Shown: piece after piece, positions 22,144-31,412 of the stretch
Position numbering within the stretch: position 1 is the stretch's first letter
Layout of the letters: every line of letters starts with the position of its first letter
Assembly (NCBI GenBank): GCA_946621465.1
Contig: CAMOOO010000005.1
Location: forward strand, 1 to 64,000
Direction of reading: 5' to 3'
Length of the DNA: 64,000 nt
Origin: an uncultured Clostridia bacterium
GTDB lineage: Bacteria; Bacillota; Clostridia; Christensenellales; DTU072
Position numbers and translations under genes: made by a program
Notes under the pieces: generated by a model
What the model saw: only the letters and a program-made list of their open reading frames with translations
The model's database searches: none
Told to the model about the DNA's origin: nothing

Positions 22144-23463
22144 TTAAGAAAAGAATCCGTTGTACCTGTCTTTCCACGCGGTTATTTTGTCTGAGTCATA
22201 TAATAGGGGAATGCGCTTTGCTACCTTTTTGGCTTTGCCGGAGGCTTTTAAAGCGGGCAGGAGGAACTTAACAACGGGCAGGATGGTCTTTAAATTTTTG
22301 AGAACGGAAAAGACGACTTTGGGTTTCAACGCTCCGGCAGTCGAACCGCGCATTACGTCGAATAGTAGCTCGCCGGTAATGATATGGGTACCGAAAACGC
22401 CGTTTATCAGCTTTTCCGGCGCGGAGAGCAGGGCGCGCTTCAGAATGTCCAGACCGATTGTCTCACTGCCGAAATCATGGATGATTTTTTGATTGTACTT
22501 CCAAAGCGAATTTGCGTCAAAAGAATTTATTTCTCCCCGGACGATCATATCGGCAAGGCAAAAGCCCTCTTTTACGGCATAGTCTATGCCGCACCCGATA
22601 ATGGGCATGGTAAGGCAGGACGAGTCGCCCACCAGCGCATACCCGTCGGCAACAAGAACGGGCATAGCATACCTGACGCAGATGTTGGCGTACCGCCCCT
22701 GGAACGGGTCTTCGCTTGGCATGATCTCGCACTTTTCGCGAAGGTAACAAAGGAACTTGTCGCGCTCTTCCACCGTCAGTCCGCCGATCTGTCCGATCAG
22801 TACGTCAACGGTGTCGTCCTCGTCCAGCACACACCAAACGATACCGTTCAGCCCCCGGGGTCGAAGGAACAGTCTGTTTTTATGCTCAGGGTCGGGAGAA
22901 CCTGCTTTCCGTTTAAATCTCCCCCTCCACGCACTCATGACGCCGTCCTTTCTCGGCATGGCTTCCAGACCGAACTTGTCCGGAACTTTACCGCGGAAAG
23001 GGGATAGCAGTCCGCTTGAATCAATAACAAGGTCGGCATAAACCTTTTCTCCACTGACCACAATGCCGCACACTCTGTCCCCGTCGAAAAGTAGGTCGCT
23101 GACGGGGCTGTTGAAAAACAACTTCGCCCCGGCTCTTTCCGCGCAACGAATCAGATGCTCGCTCAGCGCCTGCCTGTTCATGCTGACGTTGCCGCTGGCA
23201 GGATTCTCGGGGATGACGATATAGTCCTTTTCCGACGGCGGAATAAAGGTCCATGCCGGTTCGGCGGTGAATTGTTCAACCGGCGGTTGATCTAAACCTG
23301 CCTCGTGAAAAATCTTCTTTGACAGCACGTCCGTCCACGGGTAACTGATCCCTCCCCGTTTGCCGCGCTCGTATAAAGCTACGTCGTAGCCGTTTTTTGC
23401 TAAGTGCGCTGCCGCCGTCAGTCCACCCTGTCCCGCGCCGATAATAACAATCCTTTTGTTCAT
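22144..23463 (-). CDS. FAD-dependent oxidoreductase, geranylgeranyl-reductase-like
   Basis: The product is 439 residues from the ATG at 23463, which has AAAGGTGA upstream. The N-terminus IVIIGAGQGGLTAAAHLAKNGYDV is a Rossmann dinucleotide-binding fold for FAD, with the fingerprint Glu in ALYERGKRGG. A second FAD contact is ADGYALVGDSSCLTMPIIGCGIDYAVKEG at about 278-306, typical of the geranylgeranyl reductase / para-hydroxybenzoate hydroxylase superfamily. It may reduce an isoprenoid or lipid, but the substrate cannot be read from sequence. It is transcribed alone and converges on luxS. Confidence 0.82.
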   Translation of the reverse strand: MNKRIVIIGAGQGGLTAAAHLAKNGYDVALYERGKRGGISYPWTDVLSKKIFHEAGLDQPPVEQFTAEPAWTFIPPSEKDYIVIPENPASGNVSMNRQALSEHLIRCAERAGAKLFFNSPVSDLLFDGDRVCGIVVSGEKVYADLVIDSSGLLSPFRGKVPDKFGLEAMPRKDGVMSAWRGRFKRKAGSPDPEHKNRLFLRPRGLNGIVWCVLDEDDTVDVLIGQIGGLTVEERDKFLCYLREKCEIMPSEDPFQGRYANICVRYAMPVLVADGYALVGDSSCLTMPIIGCGIDYAVKEGFCLADMIVRGEINSFDANSLWKYNQKIIHDFGSETIGLDILKRALLSAPEKLINGVFGTHIITGELLFDVMRGSTAGALKPKVVFSVLKNLKTILPVVKFLLPALKASGKAKKVAKRIPLLYDSDKITAWKDRYNGFFS

Positions 23464-23583
23464 AAGTGTCACCTTTCTTAAAATCAAGATAGAAATATTC
23501 TAGCATAATACAAAAGAAATAACAAGACGCAAAGGAACCTAAAGGGAGACGCTTTTAATGAAACGCGGAAAGCGGAAGTTCGT

Positions 23584-23623
23584 AAAATAAAATTGCATCC
23601 GCATTTTTATTCTACGGATGCAA
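23584..23623 (-). terminator. Terminator downstream of galE-side transcripts
   Basis: TTGCATCCG / CGGATGCAA (9 bp) with a T-rich run on the minus strand, placed after galE. Confidence 0.75.
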
Positions 23624-23687
23624 CTTTTATTAACAAAATGAAGTATGTTTCGGATTAATTCTATTTGTTTTTACGAGCGTAAATCAC

Positions 23688-24707
23688 TCAACAATTGACA
23701 CTCCCATATCCGTTGGGATTGAGGGATTGCCACTTCCAAAGGTCGCGGCACATATCGTCGAGGTTGTGGGTGGCAACAAAGCCGAGTTCGGCTTTAGCCT
23801 TGTCGCAGTTTGCGTAGCATTCGGCTACGTCACCGCTACGTCTCGGGGCGATCTTGTAGGCGACGTCGTGGCCGCAGGCTTTGGAAAATGCTTTGACCAT
23901 ATCGAGGACGGAGTAGCCGACGCCGGTGCCGATGTTGTAGATGCCGATGTCGTGTTCGTCGATGTGTTTGAGCGCGGCAAGGTGCGCTTCGGCCAGGTCA
24001 ACGACGTGGATGTAGTCGCGTACGCCGGTGCCGTCCGGGGTGGGATAGTCGTCACCGAAGACGTTGAGGTAGGGGAGCTTTCCGACGGCGACTTGGCTGA
24101 CGTAGGGCATCAGGTTGTTGGGGATGCCGGAGGGGTCTTCGCCGATCATGCCGCTTTCGTGCGCGCCAACGGGATTGAAGTAACGCAGCAGCATGACGTG
24201 CCATTCTTTGTCCGCACGCACCACGTCGGAGAACATCTGCTCGCCGTGCAGTTTGGTCGCGCCGTAAGGGTTGGTCACGCCCAAGGGGCTGTCTTCGGTA
24301 AGCGGCAGCTTTTTCGGTACGCCGTAGACGGTGGCAGAAGAGGAGAAGACCAGCTTCTTGCACCCGAATTTACCCATGATTTCGGCGAGGGCGATGTTGC
24401 TGTTAATGTTGTTGTCGTAGTATTTAAGGGGGATGCGGCAGCTTTCACCCACAGCTTTTAATCCGGCAAAGTGAATGACTGCGTCGATTTTGTTTTCGGT
24501 AAAGATTTTCGTCAGCAGTTCCCTGTCGCGGCAGTCGCCCTTATAAAAGGCGATCTTTTTCCCGGTGATCTTTTCCACCCGACGGATGCTTTCTTCGCTG
24601 CTGTTGCTGAGGTTGTCAAGGGCCACCACTTCGTATCCGCGCTCGAGGAGCAGGACGTTGGTGTGGCTGGCGATATATCCGGCGCCGCCGGTAACAAGTA
24701 TTTTCAT
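23688..24707 (-). CDS. galE: UDP-glucose 4-epimerase
   Basis: The product is 339 residues, the normal length. It interconverts UDP-glucose and UDP-galactose using bound NAD. The N-terminus is KILVTGGAGYIASHTNVLL; the third Gly of the usual GxxGxxG is Ala, which extended SDR enzymes tolerate. The catalytic Ser is in VFSSSATVYG (about 123) and the YxxxK pair in NPYGATK (about 148-152). The C-terminal part RRSGDVAECYANCDKAKAELGF is typical. AGGAGGAA precedes the ATG. It could feed galactose use or surface polysaccharide synthesis. Confidence 0.95.
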   Translation of the reverse strand: MKILVTGGAGYIASHTNVLLLERGYEVVALDNLSNSSEESIRRVEKITGKKIAFYKGDCRDRELLTKIFTENKIDAVIHFAGLKAVGESCRIPLKYYDNNINSNIALAEIMGKFGCKKLVFSSSATVYGVPKKLPLTEDSPLGVTNPYGATKLHGEQMFSDVVRADKEWHVMLLRYFNPVGAHESGMIGEDPSGIPNNLMPYVSQVAVGKLPYLNVFGDDYPTPDGTGVRDYIHVVDLAEAHLAALKHIDEHDIGIYNIGTGVGYSVLDMVKAFSKACGHDVAYKIAPRRSGDVAECYANCDKAKAELGFVATHNLDDMCRDLWKWQSLNPNGYGSVNC

Positions 24708-24942
24708 AAATAATTATTCCTCCTGTTAAATAAACTGATCAAGCAATACTATTATATCCCCGTTGCCGCTTAATTTCAACAGTTTTTATCATTTTACCCT
24801 GTCGAAATGGTCGCGCGGATAAAAAGCTCGTTATGCGGCATAACTATTCCGATGAGCGACTAAAAAGCGCGTTAGTCAACTTCGACGAGTGGGAGTAGCT
24901 TGTAGTAACGCATTCGATAACAATAATAACCTCTCCGATAGG
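24708..24942. other. Intergenic stretch between galE and pepV
   Basis: No gene seen. The part 24820-24930 has the look of a dispersed intergenic repeat (alternating short AT-rich and CG-containing blocks) but no second full copy occurs in the window. The galE promoter should lie near 24760-24730. Confidence 0.5.
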
Positions 24943-26172
24943 TCAGAAGCAAAGTTTTTTTAAGGCGCGGTAATAGATTTCCGTAGCTTTCTCGAACTCA
25001 TCCAGGTCGAGGTACTCGTCGGCGCAGTGGATTCCGGCGGGACTTTCGGGAAAGCAGGGACCGAAGGCGACGCCGCAGGGAAGAACGCGCGCATAGGTAC
25101 CGCCGCCGATGGTGATGGGACGGGCGTTTTCGCCGATGACCTCGTTGTAGGAAGCAAGGAGCGTCTTTACGAGGGGATGGTCTTCGGGAAGGTAGAGGGG
25201 GAGATGAAAGAAGGTTTCTTTGACTTCTCCGGACAGGCACAGTTGCAATAATTCGGTAATCTGTTCCTTTTTATAGGTGACGGGGTGGCGGATATCCAGC
25301 TCGAAGACCAGTTTATTCCCCACCGTTCTTGCCGTGCCGAGGTTGTGGGTGAGTGCGCCGCTGACGTCGTCGGAGAAGTTCAGACCGATGCTTGCGCCCG
25401 ACGGGTCGGCAAAGGAATGGTAGAGTTCGGCGGCAAAGGGGTAGGTATCCTGTAATTTATTCAGCAATTTAAGCAGGGCGTTTTCTCCCTTCTGCGGCGT
25501 ACTGCCGTGGGCGGAGAGACCTTTTTCGACGAGGGTAGTGCCGTCGGAGAAGGTAACGGAGGCTTCGTCCGGGACCATGTTGGCGCGTTGACCGGCGTTG
25601 AGGGCGAGGATACCGCGAGGAAGGGGGTAGGTCAGGGAGTGGTAGACGATGCCTTTTTCGCAGTTGATAACGGGGAAGTCGGCGTCGGGGGAGAAGCCCA
25701 GAGAGGGCATTTCTTCTCTTTCCTTATATTTATCCATGCACGCCCAGCCGCTTTCTTCATTGCAACCTAAGATGAAGCGGATGCGTTTTTTTGGGGTCAG
25801 ACCCTCTTTGAGGAGTTTTTCCAAGGCGAAAAAAGCCGCCATAAAGGGACCTTTGTCGTCGAGTGCGCCGCGTGCGTAGATTTTGTTATTCTCTTGTACT
25901 GCGCCGAAAGGGGGGTAGTGCCAGCCTTTACCCACGGGGACGACGTCCAGATGGCAAAGGACACCGAAGAGAGGACCTTTGCCGCACTCGCCATAGCCGT
26001 AGTAGCCGTCGCCGTTTTTGACGGTCAAACCGCTGTCCTTCATCATATTCAGTGCGTACTCCAAGCAGGAGTAGACACCGGCGCCGAAGGGCTTGCCTTT
26101 TTCGGGGGCGGACTGGACGCTGTCGATGGAGAGGATGGCTTTTAAACGTTTGCTATTTTCTTCGGAAATCAT
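24943..26172 (-). CDS. pepV: M20-family dipeptidase, PepV-like
   Basis: The product is 409 residues, somewhat shorter than the 460-470 of lactic-acid-bacterial PepV. It is a zinc metallopeptidase cleaving dipeptides in the cytoplasm. Metal ligands are visible in FGVLCHLDVVPVGKGW (His at about 74), the shared Asp in ARGALDDKGPFMAAF (about 99), and the general-base Glu pair in LGCNEESGW (about 134). The C-terminal GGGTYARVLPCGVAFGPCFP fits the family. The GAGGT site precedes the ATG. The inserted dimerisation-like domain carries SAHGSTPQKGENA. Confidence 0.9.
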   Translation of the reverse strand: MISEENSKRLKAILSIDSVQSAPEKGKPFGAGVYSCLEYALNMMKDSGLTVKNGDGYYGYGECGKGPLFGVLCHLDVVPVGKGWHYPPFGAVQENNKIYARGALDDKGPFMAAFFALEKLLKEGLTPKKRIRFILGCNEESGWACMDKYKEREEMPSLGFSPDADFPVINCEKGIVYHSLTYPLPRGILALNAGQRANMVPDEASVTFSDGTTLVEKGLSAHGSTPQKGENALLKLLNKLQDTYPFAAELYHSFADPSGASIGLNFSDDVSGALTHNLGTARTVGNKLVFELDIRHPVTYKKEQITELLQLCLSGEVKETFFHLPLYLPEDHPLVKTLLASYNEVIGENARPITIGGGTYARVLPCGVAFGPCFPESPAGIHCADEYLDLDEFEKATEIYYRALKKLCF

Positions 26173-26275
26173 TATTACCTCGAATTTTTTAAAAAACTGT
26201 ATTCTTATTATATACTATTCGGAAAAAATGTGCTACAATAACCTGCGTAAAATAATTTTGATTGGAGAATAAACA

Positions 26276-27703
26276 ATGAGAGTCAGAACCAGATTTGCCC
26301 CCAGCCCGACCGGTTTTATGCACATCGGCAACCTGCGTACCGCTTTGTACGCCTACCTGTACGCCAAAAACAACGACGGTGATTTTATCCTGCGTATCGA
26401 GGATACGGACAGGGAACGGTTTGTGGAAGGCGCAATAGACGTTATTTATTCGACGCTGAAAAAGTCCGGCATCACTCACGACGAGGGACCGGATAAGGAC
26501 GGCGGCGTAGGACCTTATATCCAGAGCGAGAGAAAGGACCTGTATAAAAAGTATGCCGAAGAACTGGTAGCGCGCGGCGGAGCCTATTATTGCTTTTGCG
26601 ACAAAGAGCGTTTGGCGAGTCTCGCCGATGAAAACGGCATCCGCAAGTACGACAAGCACTGCTTGCACTTGAGTAAAGAAGAGGTGGATAGTAAGCTCGC
26701 TGCCGGCGTTCCGTACGTTATCCGTCAGAACATCCCGGAAGAGGGTATGACCGAGTACGAAGACATGGTCTACGGGACCATTCGCGTACCCTGCGCCGAT
26801 ATGGAAGACGAAGTACTGTTGAAGTCTGACGGAATGCCGACGTATAACTTTGCCAACGTCGTAGACGACCACCTGATGAAGATCAGCCACGTTATGCGCG
26901 GTAACGAGTACCTCTCGTCCACGCCCAAATATAACCTCATGTACGACGCCTTCGGTTGGGAAAGACCGCGCTATATGCACCTGCCGCCCATTATGAAAGA
27001 CGCCCAGCGCAAGCTCTCCAAGCGGTATGGCGACGCCAACTTCGAGGACTTCATCGCAAAAGGGTATCTGCCTGAGGCTATCGTCAACTATATTGCACTT
27101 CTCGGTTGGTCGCCCAAGGGCAACGAAGAGAAAATGACGATGGAAGAACTGATTGCCGCTTTCGACGTTGCCGGCGTCAGCAAATCCCCCTCCGTCTTTG
27201 ACGAAGTAAAAATGAGATGGCTCAACGGTCTATATATCAAAGAAATGAGCGGAGAGAATTTCCTCAAAGCGGCAACGCCGTGGTTTGAAAACAGCGCGGC
27301 AAAAGGGTACGACTACGAATTGCTATCTAAACTGCTGCAAGGAAGGATCGAGATTTTCTCCGAAATACCTGAAAAGGTATCCTTTATATCGGAATACGGT
27401 GCCGTAAACCCGGAATTGTACTTCCACAAAAAGCTCAAAACGGACGCGAGCGTGGCAAAAGAACTACTGCCCTATGCCATCGACGTACTGAAAAACACCG
27501 AGCCGTTTACCAACGAGGCACTATTCGAGGCGTTCGGGGCAACGTGCGAAGAAAAGGGAATAAAGAAAGGACAGCTCCTCTTCGTCCTCCGCGCGGCGAT
27601 CACCGCCGTTGCGTCCACCCCCGGCGGAGCCACCGAAATGGCTGTCCTGTTCGGTCGGGACGAGTCCCTAAGAAGACTGGGAAAAGCCATAGAGCAACTG
27701 TAA
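26276..27703 (+). CDS. gltX: Glutamyl-tRNA synthetase
   Basis: The product is 475 residues, the usual length. It is a class I enzyme charging tRNA-Glu, and in many Gram-positive bacteria also tRNA-Gln. The first motif FAPSPTGFMHIGNLRTAL (HIGH equivalent HIGN) is at about 6-23, and the KMSKS equivalent KLSKRYGDA is at about 245-253. The C-terminal anticodon-binding helical domain is complete. TTGGAG precedes the ATG. It is followed by a strong terminator. Confidence 0.97.
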   Translation: MRVRTRFAPSPTGFMHIGNLRTALYAYLYAKNNDGDFILRIEDTDRERFVEGAIDVIYSTLKKSGITHDEGPDKDGGVGPYIQSERKDLYKKYAEELVARGGAYYCFCDKERLASLADENGIRKYDKHCLHLSKEEVDSKLAAGVPYVIRQNIPEEGMTEYEDMVYGTIRVPCADMEDEVLLKSDGMPTYNFANVVDDHLMKISHVMRGNEYLSSTPKYNLMYDAFGWERPRYMHLPPIMKDAQRKLSKRYGDANFEDFIAKGYLPEAIVNYIALLGWSPKGNEEKMTMEELIAAFDVAGVSKSPSVFDEVKMRWLNGLYIKEMSGENFLKAATPWFENSAAKGYDYELLSKLLQGRIEIFSEIPEKVSFISEYGAVNPELYFHKKLKTDASVAKELLPYAIDVLKNTEPFTNEALFEAFGATCEEKGIKKGQLLFVLRAAITAVASTPGGATEMAVLFGRDESLRRLGKAIEQL

Positions 27704-27710
27704 ATGAAAA

Positions 27711-27738
27711 AAAACTCTGCGACGGCAGAGTTTTTTTT
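27711..27738 (+). terminator. Terminator of gltX
   Basis: AAAACTCTGC-gacg-GCAGAGTTTT followed by more T residues. Confidence 0.9.
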
Positions 27739-27977
27739 ATAGTGGAAAGTGGAATTAAGGATATTATTTAATTATACTACCTAAAATGAAAAAGTCGGGG
27801 TCCCCGTCAATCATACGCTTGATGGGGTACCTGTGTTCTTTTGTCAAAAGGGTTTTTTCCCTCGCACATCTTTATCAAAAAACTCTTTTAGATGAGGGTA
27901 TGTGAGAGGATATTTTTGTCTAAAAAAAACCCTCTCCCGCACGCCTACGGTAACGATTTTTGGAACGATGATAAAAA
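27739..27977. repeat. Inverted copy of the dispersed composite repeat and GC-rich hairpins
   Basis: 27740-27838 is the reverse complement of the composite repeat at 181-300: it holds the TTCCACTTTCCAC tail and the CCCCAT...GGGGACCCCGAC hairpin, here with different but still pairing stem bases. The remainder up to 27977 contains CCCTCTCCCGCACGCC, like a stretch near 35490. No gene. Confidence 0.7.
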
Positions 27978-28193
27978 TTACTTATCGCTTTCGTTAGGCT
28001 TATTGGTGCGGCATAGGATGTAATCTATACTGACGTCGTAAAACTCGGCGAGCAGTACCAACGTTTCGGTAGGAGGCACGCGCTCAACGTTTTCGAATTT
28101 TGACAATAAGGACTGCTCAATCCCCGTCTTTACCTGCACGGCGACCTGCGCGTATCCTTTCTTCTTGCGTAATTCTCTCAGTCGGTTTTTCAT
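27978..28193 (-). CDS. Small XRE-family transcriptional regulator
   Basis: The product is 71 residues from the ATG at 28193, preceded by AGGA; upstream in-frame codons do not improve it. It is essentially one helix-turn-helix domain: LRELRKKKGYAQVAVQVKTG, SLLSKFENVERVPPTE and LAEFYDVSIDYIL. It lacks any ligand domain. A stand-alone regulator of unknown target, transcribed away from the sugar-nucleotidyltransferase. Confidence 0.85.
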   Translation of the reverse strand: MKNRLRELRKKKGYAQVAVQVKTGIEQSLLSKFENVERVPPTETLVLLAEFYDVSIDYILCRTNKPNESDK

Positions 28194-28470
28194 TTGAATT
28201 CCTAACACATTTTGCCATATTATATATAAGGTATTATGACAATTTGTCATACGAGAATAGTAATGATATATATGGATCTAATTTGTCTCATAAAATATCA
28301 CCGTTGCGTCTTTACTTTGGTGCTACCGGTCTGATGAGCGCAGAACGCTCCCTCTTAATAAATCTGTTTGACTTTTTTTTACAAGCCGCTGAATGTTCCC
28401 TTTAAAAGTGTGAGGTTGGTTAAAATAATCTTTTCATATGATACTATGTTAAGATATCCTTAAAACAATA

Positions 28471-29196
28471 TTAAAATAATAGAGGGCGAGTGTTTTGATA
28501 GGTTTCCTCTTGCTTCATCGCCAGATACTTGTTGGTGTCATAGTAGGCTGGGAGGGTGCCTATGTCCGACCAGTAGGCGTAGTCGAGATAGGCGTAACAT
28601 CTGCCTACAAGGCGCGGCAGCAGGTCCTTTCCGAAGTCGTAAAAACCATCCGGGATGAGGCGGAGTATGCCTTTGTTTATGACGTAGATGCCGGTGTTTA
28701 TTAAGGCTGGTTTAACCTTTTGAGGCTTTTCGATGAATTCAACAATTTTGTTGTTAAAATCTATCTCTAACGTCCCAAGTCCGATAGGGCAGGAGTGCGG
28801 CTGGGCAATGACGGTAAAAGGGGAGTTCTTCAGTCGGTGGAACTGCACGGCTTTTTTCAAGTCGATCTCCGTGTAGGCGTCACCGCTCAGCACCAAAAAA
28901 TCATCGTCGACAAACTGCCGGGCGTTTTTTACCCCACCCGCCGTCCCCAGCGGTTGCTCTTCGTAAAAATAGGTCAATTTCACGCCGAAATCACTGCCAT
29001 CACCGAAATAATCGGTCACTTTCTCCGGTAAATACCCCAGCGTCACGGCAACGTCGGTTATGCCGTTTTCTTTCAGCAAGTTCAGCGTGTACGCAAGGAC
29101 CGGTTTGTCAATCAAAGGCACCATGGGCTTGGGGATCAGATCGGTTAAAGGACGGAGCCGGGTACCCTTTCCGCCTGCCATAATTATCGCTTTCAT
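28471..29196 (-). CDS. Sugar-phosphate nucleotidyltransferase
   Basis: The product is 241 residues. The N-terminus KAIIMAGGKGTRLRPLTDLIPKPMVPLIDKP is the signature of nucleoside-triphosphate:sugar-1-phosphate transferases, with the catalytic Lys in PKPM; the metal-binding Asp is in LVLSGDAYTEIDL at about 105. It lacks the left-handed beta-helix of acyltransferase fusions. It activates a sugar-1-phosphate (glucose or mannose) for polysaccharide synthesis; which one cannot be told. GGAGAGG precedes the start. The only other sugar-nucleotide gene nearby is galE. Confidence 0.88.
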   Translation of the reverse strand: MKAIIMAGGKGTRLRPLTDLIPKPMVPLIDKPVLAYTLNLLKENGITDVAVTLGYLPEKVTDYFGDGSDFGVKLTYFYEEQPLGTAGGVKNARQFVDDDFLVLSGDAYTEIDLKKAVQFHRLKNSPFTVIAQPHSCPIGLGTLEIDFNNKIVEFIEKPQKVKPALINTGIYVINKGILRLIPDGFYDFGKDLLPRLVGRCYAYLDYAYWSDIGTLPAYYDTNKYLAMKQEETYQNTRPLLF

Positions 29197-29366
29197 ACGC
29201 TCACCTCTCCTTTTTTATTACCCGGTAAACGAAATTTATTCAATAATGCACGCTCCGCTCGGTAAAAAAACGGTAAAATGTATTGAAATGCTTTTAATAA
29301 ATGTTGTATAATAAGATGAATATAACTAATACAAGAGAACGAAAAATAAGCAAGGAGGATGCATTT

Positions 29367-30878
29367 ATGGAAAAAATAGCTATCATAGACATTGGTTCCA
29401 ACACGGCGAGGATCGTTATCGTTAACGTTCTGGACGGCGGGTATTATAACGTTATTGACGAATTGAAAGAACCCGTACGTTTGGCGCAGGGCATGGAAAC
29501 GGATGGTTTTTTGCGGCCTCTACGCATTCAACAAATGGTAAAGACGTTATCCACTTTTAAAAATCTATACGAGAGTCACAAAGTCAATCAGGTGTTTGCC
29601 TATGCGACGGCGGCGGTACGCCGGGCGAAGAATCAAAAGACCTTCGTCGAGGAGATCCTCAACGGCTGCGGCATAAAGATCACCATTCTGACGCAAGAGG
29701 AAGAAGCCAACCTCGTCTACACCGGGGTCATTAACTCCATGGACGCACCCAGAGGGGTAATCGTCGATATCGGCGGCGGCAGCGTAAAAGTCATCCATTA
29801 TAACCGTCGTTTCATGCTGGAGCAGGAGAGCCTGCCTTTCGGCGCGGTGACCCTCACGGAAAAATTCGGCGATATTCAGGATGGAAACGAGAGAGCGCAG
29901 AAGATCGAGGAGTACGTAGGCGAATACATCAGTAAAATGGAGTGGTTGCAAAACTTAGAGGAAGATACGCAGTTTATCGGCGTAGGCGGGTCTATAAGGA
30001 ACTTGGGTAAAATCAGCCGCCGCTTTAAACGGTATCCTCTTAACATGGCGCATAACTACCATATCCCGTTTGAGGAATTCGACAATATCTACAATTCTTT
30101 AAAGGCAGTGGACGTGACTAAGCCGGTCAAAATCAAGGGCGTTTCCGCTTCTCGTGCGGAGATACTGCCGGCGGCTATGAGCGTAATTCGCGCTTTTGAA
30201 AAAGCCACCACCTTTAAGCAAATCACCATTTCCGGCGCGGGAATGAGAGAGGGGGTTATGTTCCACTATGCCGTCCCGTCCACATATGAACGCTCCATAA
30301 GCGACGTTCTCGGACACAGCATCTACAACATGCTCCATAACTTCAACATGAATATACCGCACTCCGAACACGTGTTTGATCTGTCTTTGCAACTGTACAG
30401 ACAGTTAAAAGTGCTTCATAAACTGCCCCGTATGTACGTAAAGGTACTGCGCGTTGCGGCGCAACTGCACGATATCGGTAGCAGCTTTAAGTTCTACGAG
30501 CATCAAAAACATTCTTTCTATTTCATCCTGAACAGCAACCTGTACGGCATTCAGCAAAAGGACCTGGTCATGGCGGCGCTCGTTGCCGGTATGCACGCCA
30601 ATCAGCCGCTGGAAGGGGTGGAACTGCAACAGTATCTGTCCATGCTGACGGAAGAGGACATTGAGGCGGTCAAGAAACTGGGCGTTATCGTACGCATCGC
30701 GGAGTGCTTCGACAGGAGTATGAGCGGCGTTATTACTTCGCTCAATTGCGACATACTGGGCGAGAGCGTCATTCTCAAAACGGAGTCGACAGCCGACTGC
30801 ACACTGGAAATTCAGGACGCACTGCTTGCTGTAGGCGATTTCCGTCGCGCCTTTAAGAAAAACCTGGATATTCTGTAA
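29367..30878 (+). CDS. ppx: Ppx/GppA-family phosphatase with HD domain
   Basis: The product is 503 residues from the ATG at 29367, which has AAGGAGGA upstream; the longer upstream frame is rejected. The N-terminal half is an ASKHA-fold phosphatase: AIIDIGSNTARIVIVNV (phosphate loop 1), VFAYATAAVRRAKN, and GVIVDIGGGSVKVIHY (phosphate loop 2) at about 130. The C-terminal third has an HD-type domain, LRVAAQLHDIGSSFKFYEH and LVAGMHAN. It should hydrolyse polyphosphate and/or (p)ppGpp. It heads a co-directional cluster with maf only 3 bases after its stop. Confidence 0.92.
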   Translation: MEKIAIIDIGSNTARIVIVNVLDGGYYNVIDELKEPVRLAQGMETDGFLRPLRIQQMVKTLSTFKNLYESHKVNQVFAYATAAVRRAKNQKTFVEEILNGCGIKITILTQEEEANLVYTGVINSMDAPRGVIVDIGGGSVKVIHYNRRFMLEQESLPFGAVTLTEKFGDIQDGNERAQKIEEYVGEYISKMEWLQNLEEDTQFIGVGGSIRNLGKISRRFKRYPLNMAHNYHIPFEEFDNIYNSLKAVDVTKPVKIKGVSASRAEILPAAMSVIRAFEKATTFKQITISGAGMREGVMFHYAVPSTYERSISDVLGHSIYNMLHNFNMNIPHSEHVFDLSLQLYRQLKVLHKLPRMYVKVLRVAAQLHDIGSSFKFYEHQKHSFYFILNSNLYGIQQKDLVMAALVAGMHANQPLEGVELQQYLSMLTEEDIEAVKKLGVIVRIAECFDRSMSGVITSLNCDILGESVILKTESTADCTLEIQDALLAVGDFRRAFKKNLDIL

Positions 30879-30881
30879 AAG

Positions 30882-31412
30882 ATGCAAGTCATTTTAGCAT
30901 CGTCATCACCACGTCGGAAAGAACTTCTTGCAAAAGTCGTTTCCGACTTTTGCGTTATTGTACCCGACGTCGAAGAGAAAGAGGAAGGGACGCCGGAGGA
31001 GATAGCGATGGAAAACGCCAAAGCTAAGGGCAGAGCCGTTCCGGGAGAGTGCGTGATTGCTTGCGACACCGTCGTGTCGTTAGGTAACGAAGTGTTAGGG
31101 AAACCGTATACGGCAAAAAAGGCTACCGAAATGCTCAAAAAGCTGTCCGGGAAAACCCACCGCGTCATCAGCGGACTGTACGTACGCGTTCGCGGAAAGG
31201 AGACGATATGCGCGGAGCGGTCGGACGTGACTTTTTATACGCTTAGCGACAGGCAGATAGATGAGTACGTCGAAAAGTTCCGTCCGTTCGACAAGGCAGG
31301 CGCCTACGGCATTCAGGACGGAATGGTGGTAGAAAAATACGTTGGGAGTTACGACAATATCGTAGGATTGCCGACGGAGAGGGTCAAAGAAATTTTATCG
31401 GAGGTGGAATAG
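30882..31412 (+). CDS. maf: Maf-family nucleoside triphosphate pyrophosphatase
   Basis: The product is 176 residues. It has the Maf motifs: N-terminal ILASSSPRRKELL, the catalytic region IACDTVVSLGNEVLGKP at about 65-81, and FDKAGAYGIQD near 142. Members hydrolyse modified or canonical nucleotides (dTTP, UTP, m5U) to monophosphates and affect septation in Bacillus. It starts 3 bases after the Ppx stop and its TAG overlaps the GTG of the next gene. Placement next to an MreB-like gene recalls the maf-mreBCD order of Bacillus. Confidence 0.93.
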   Translation: MQVILASSSPRRKELLAKVVSDFCVIVPDVEEKEEGTPEEIAMENAKAKGRAVPGECVIACDTVVSLGNEVLGKPYTAKKATEMLKKLSGKTHRVISGLYVRVRGKETICAERSDVTFYTLSDRQIDEYVEKFRPFDKAGAYGIQDGMVVEKYVGSYDNIVGLPTERVKEILSEVE

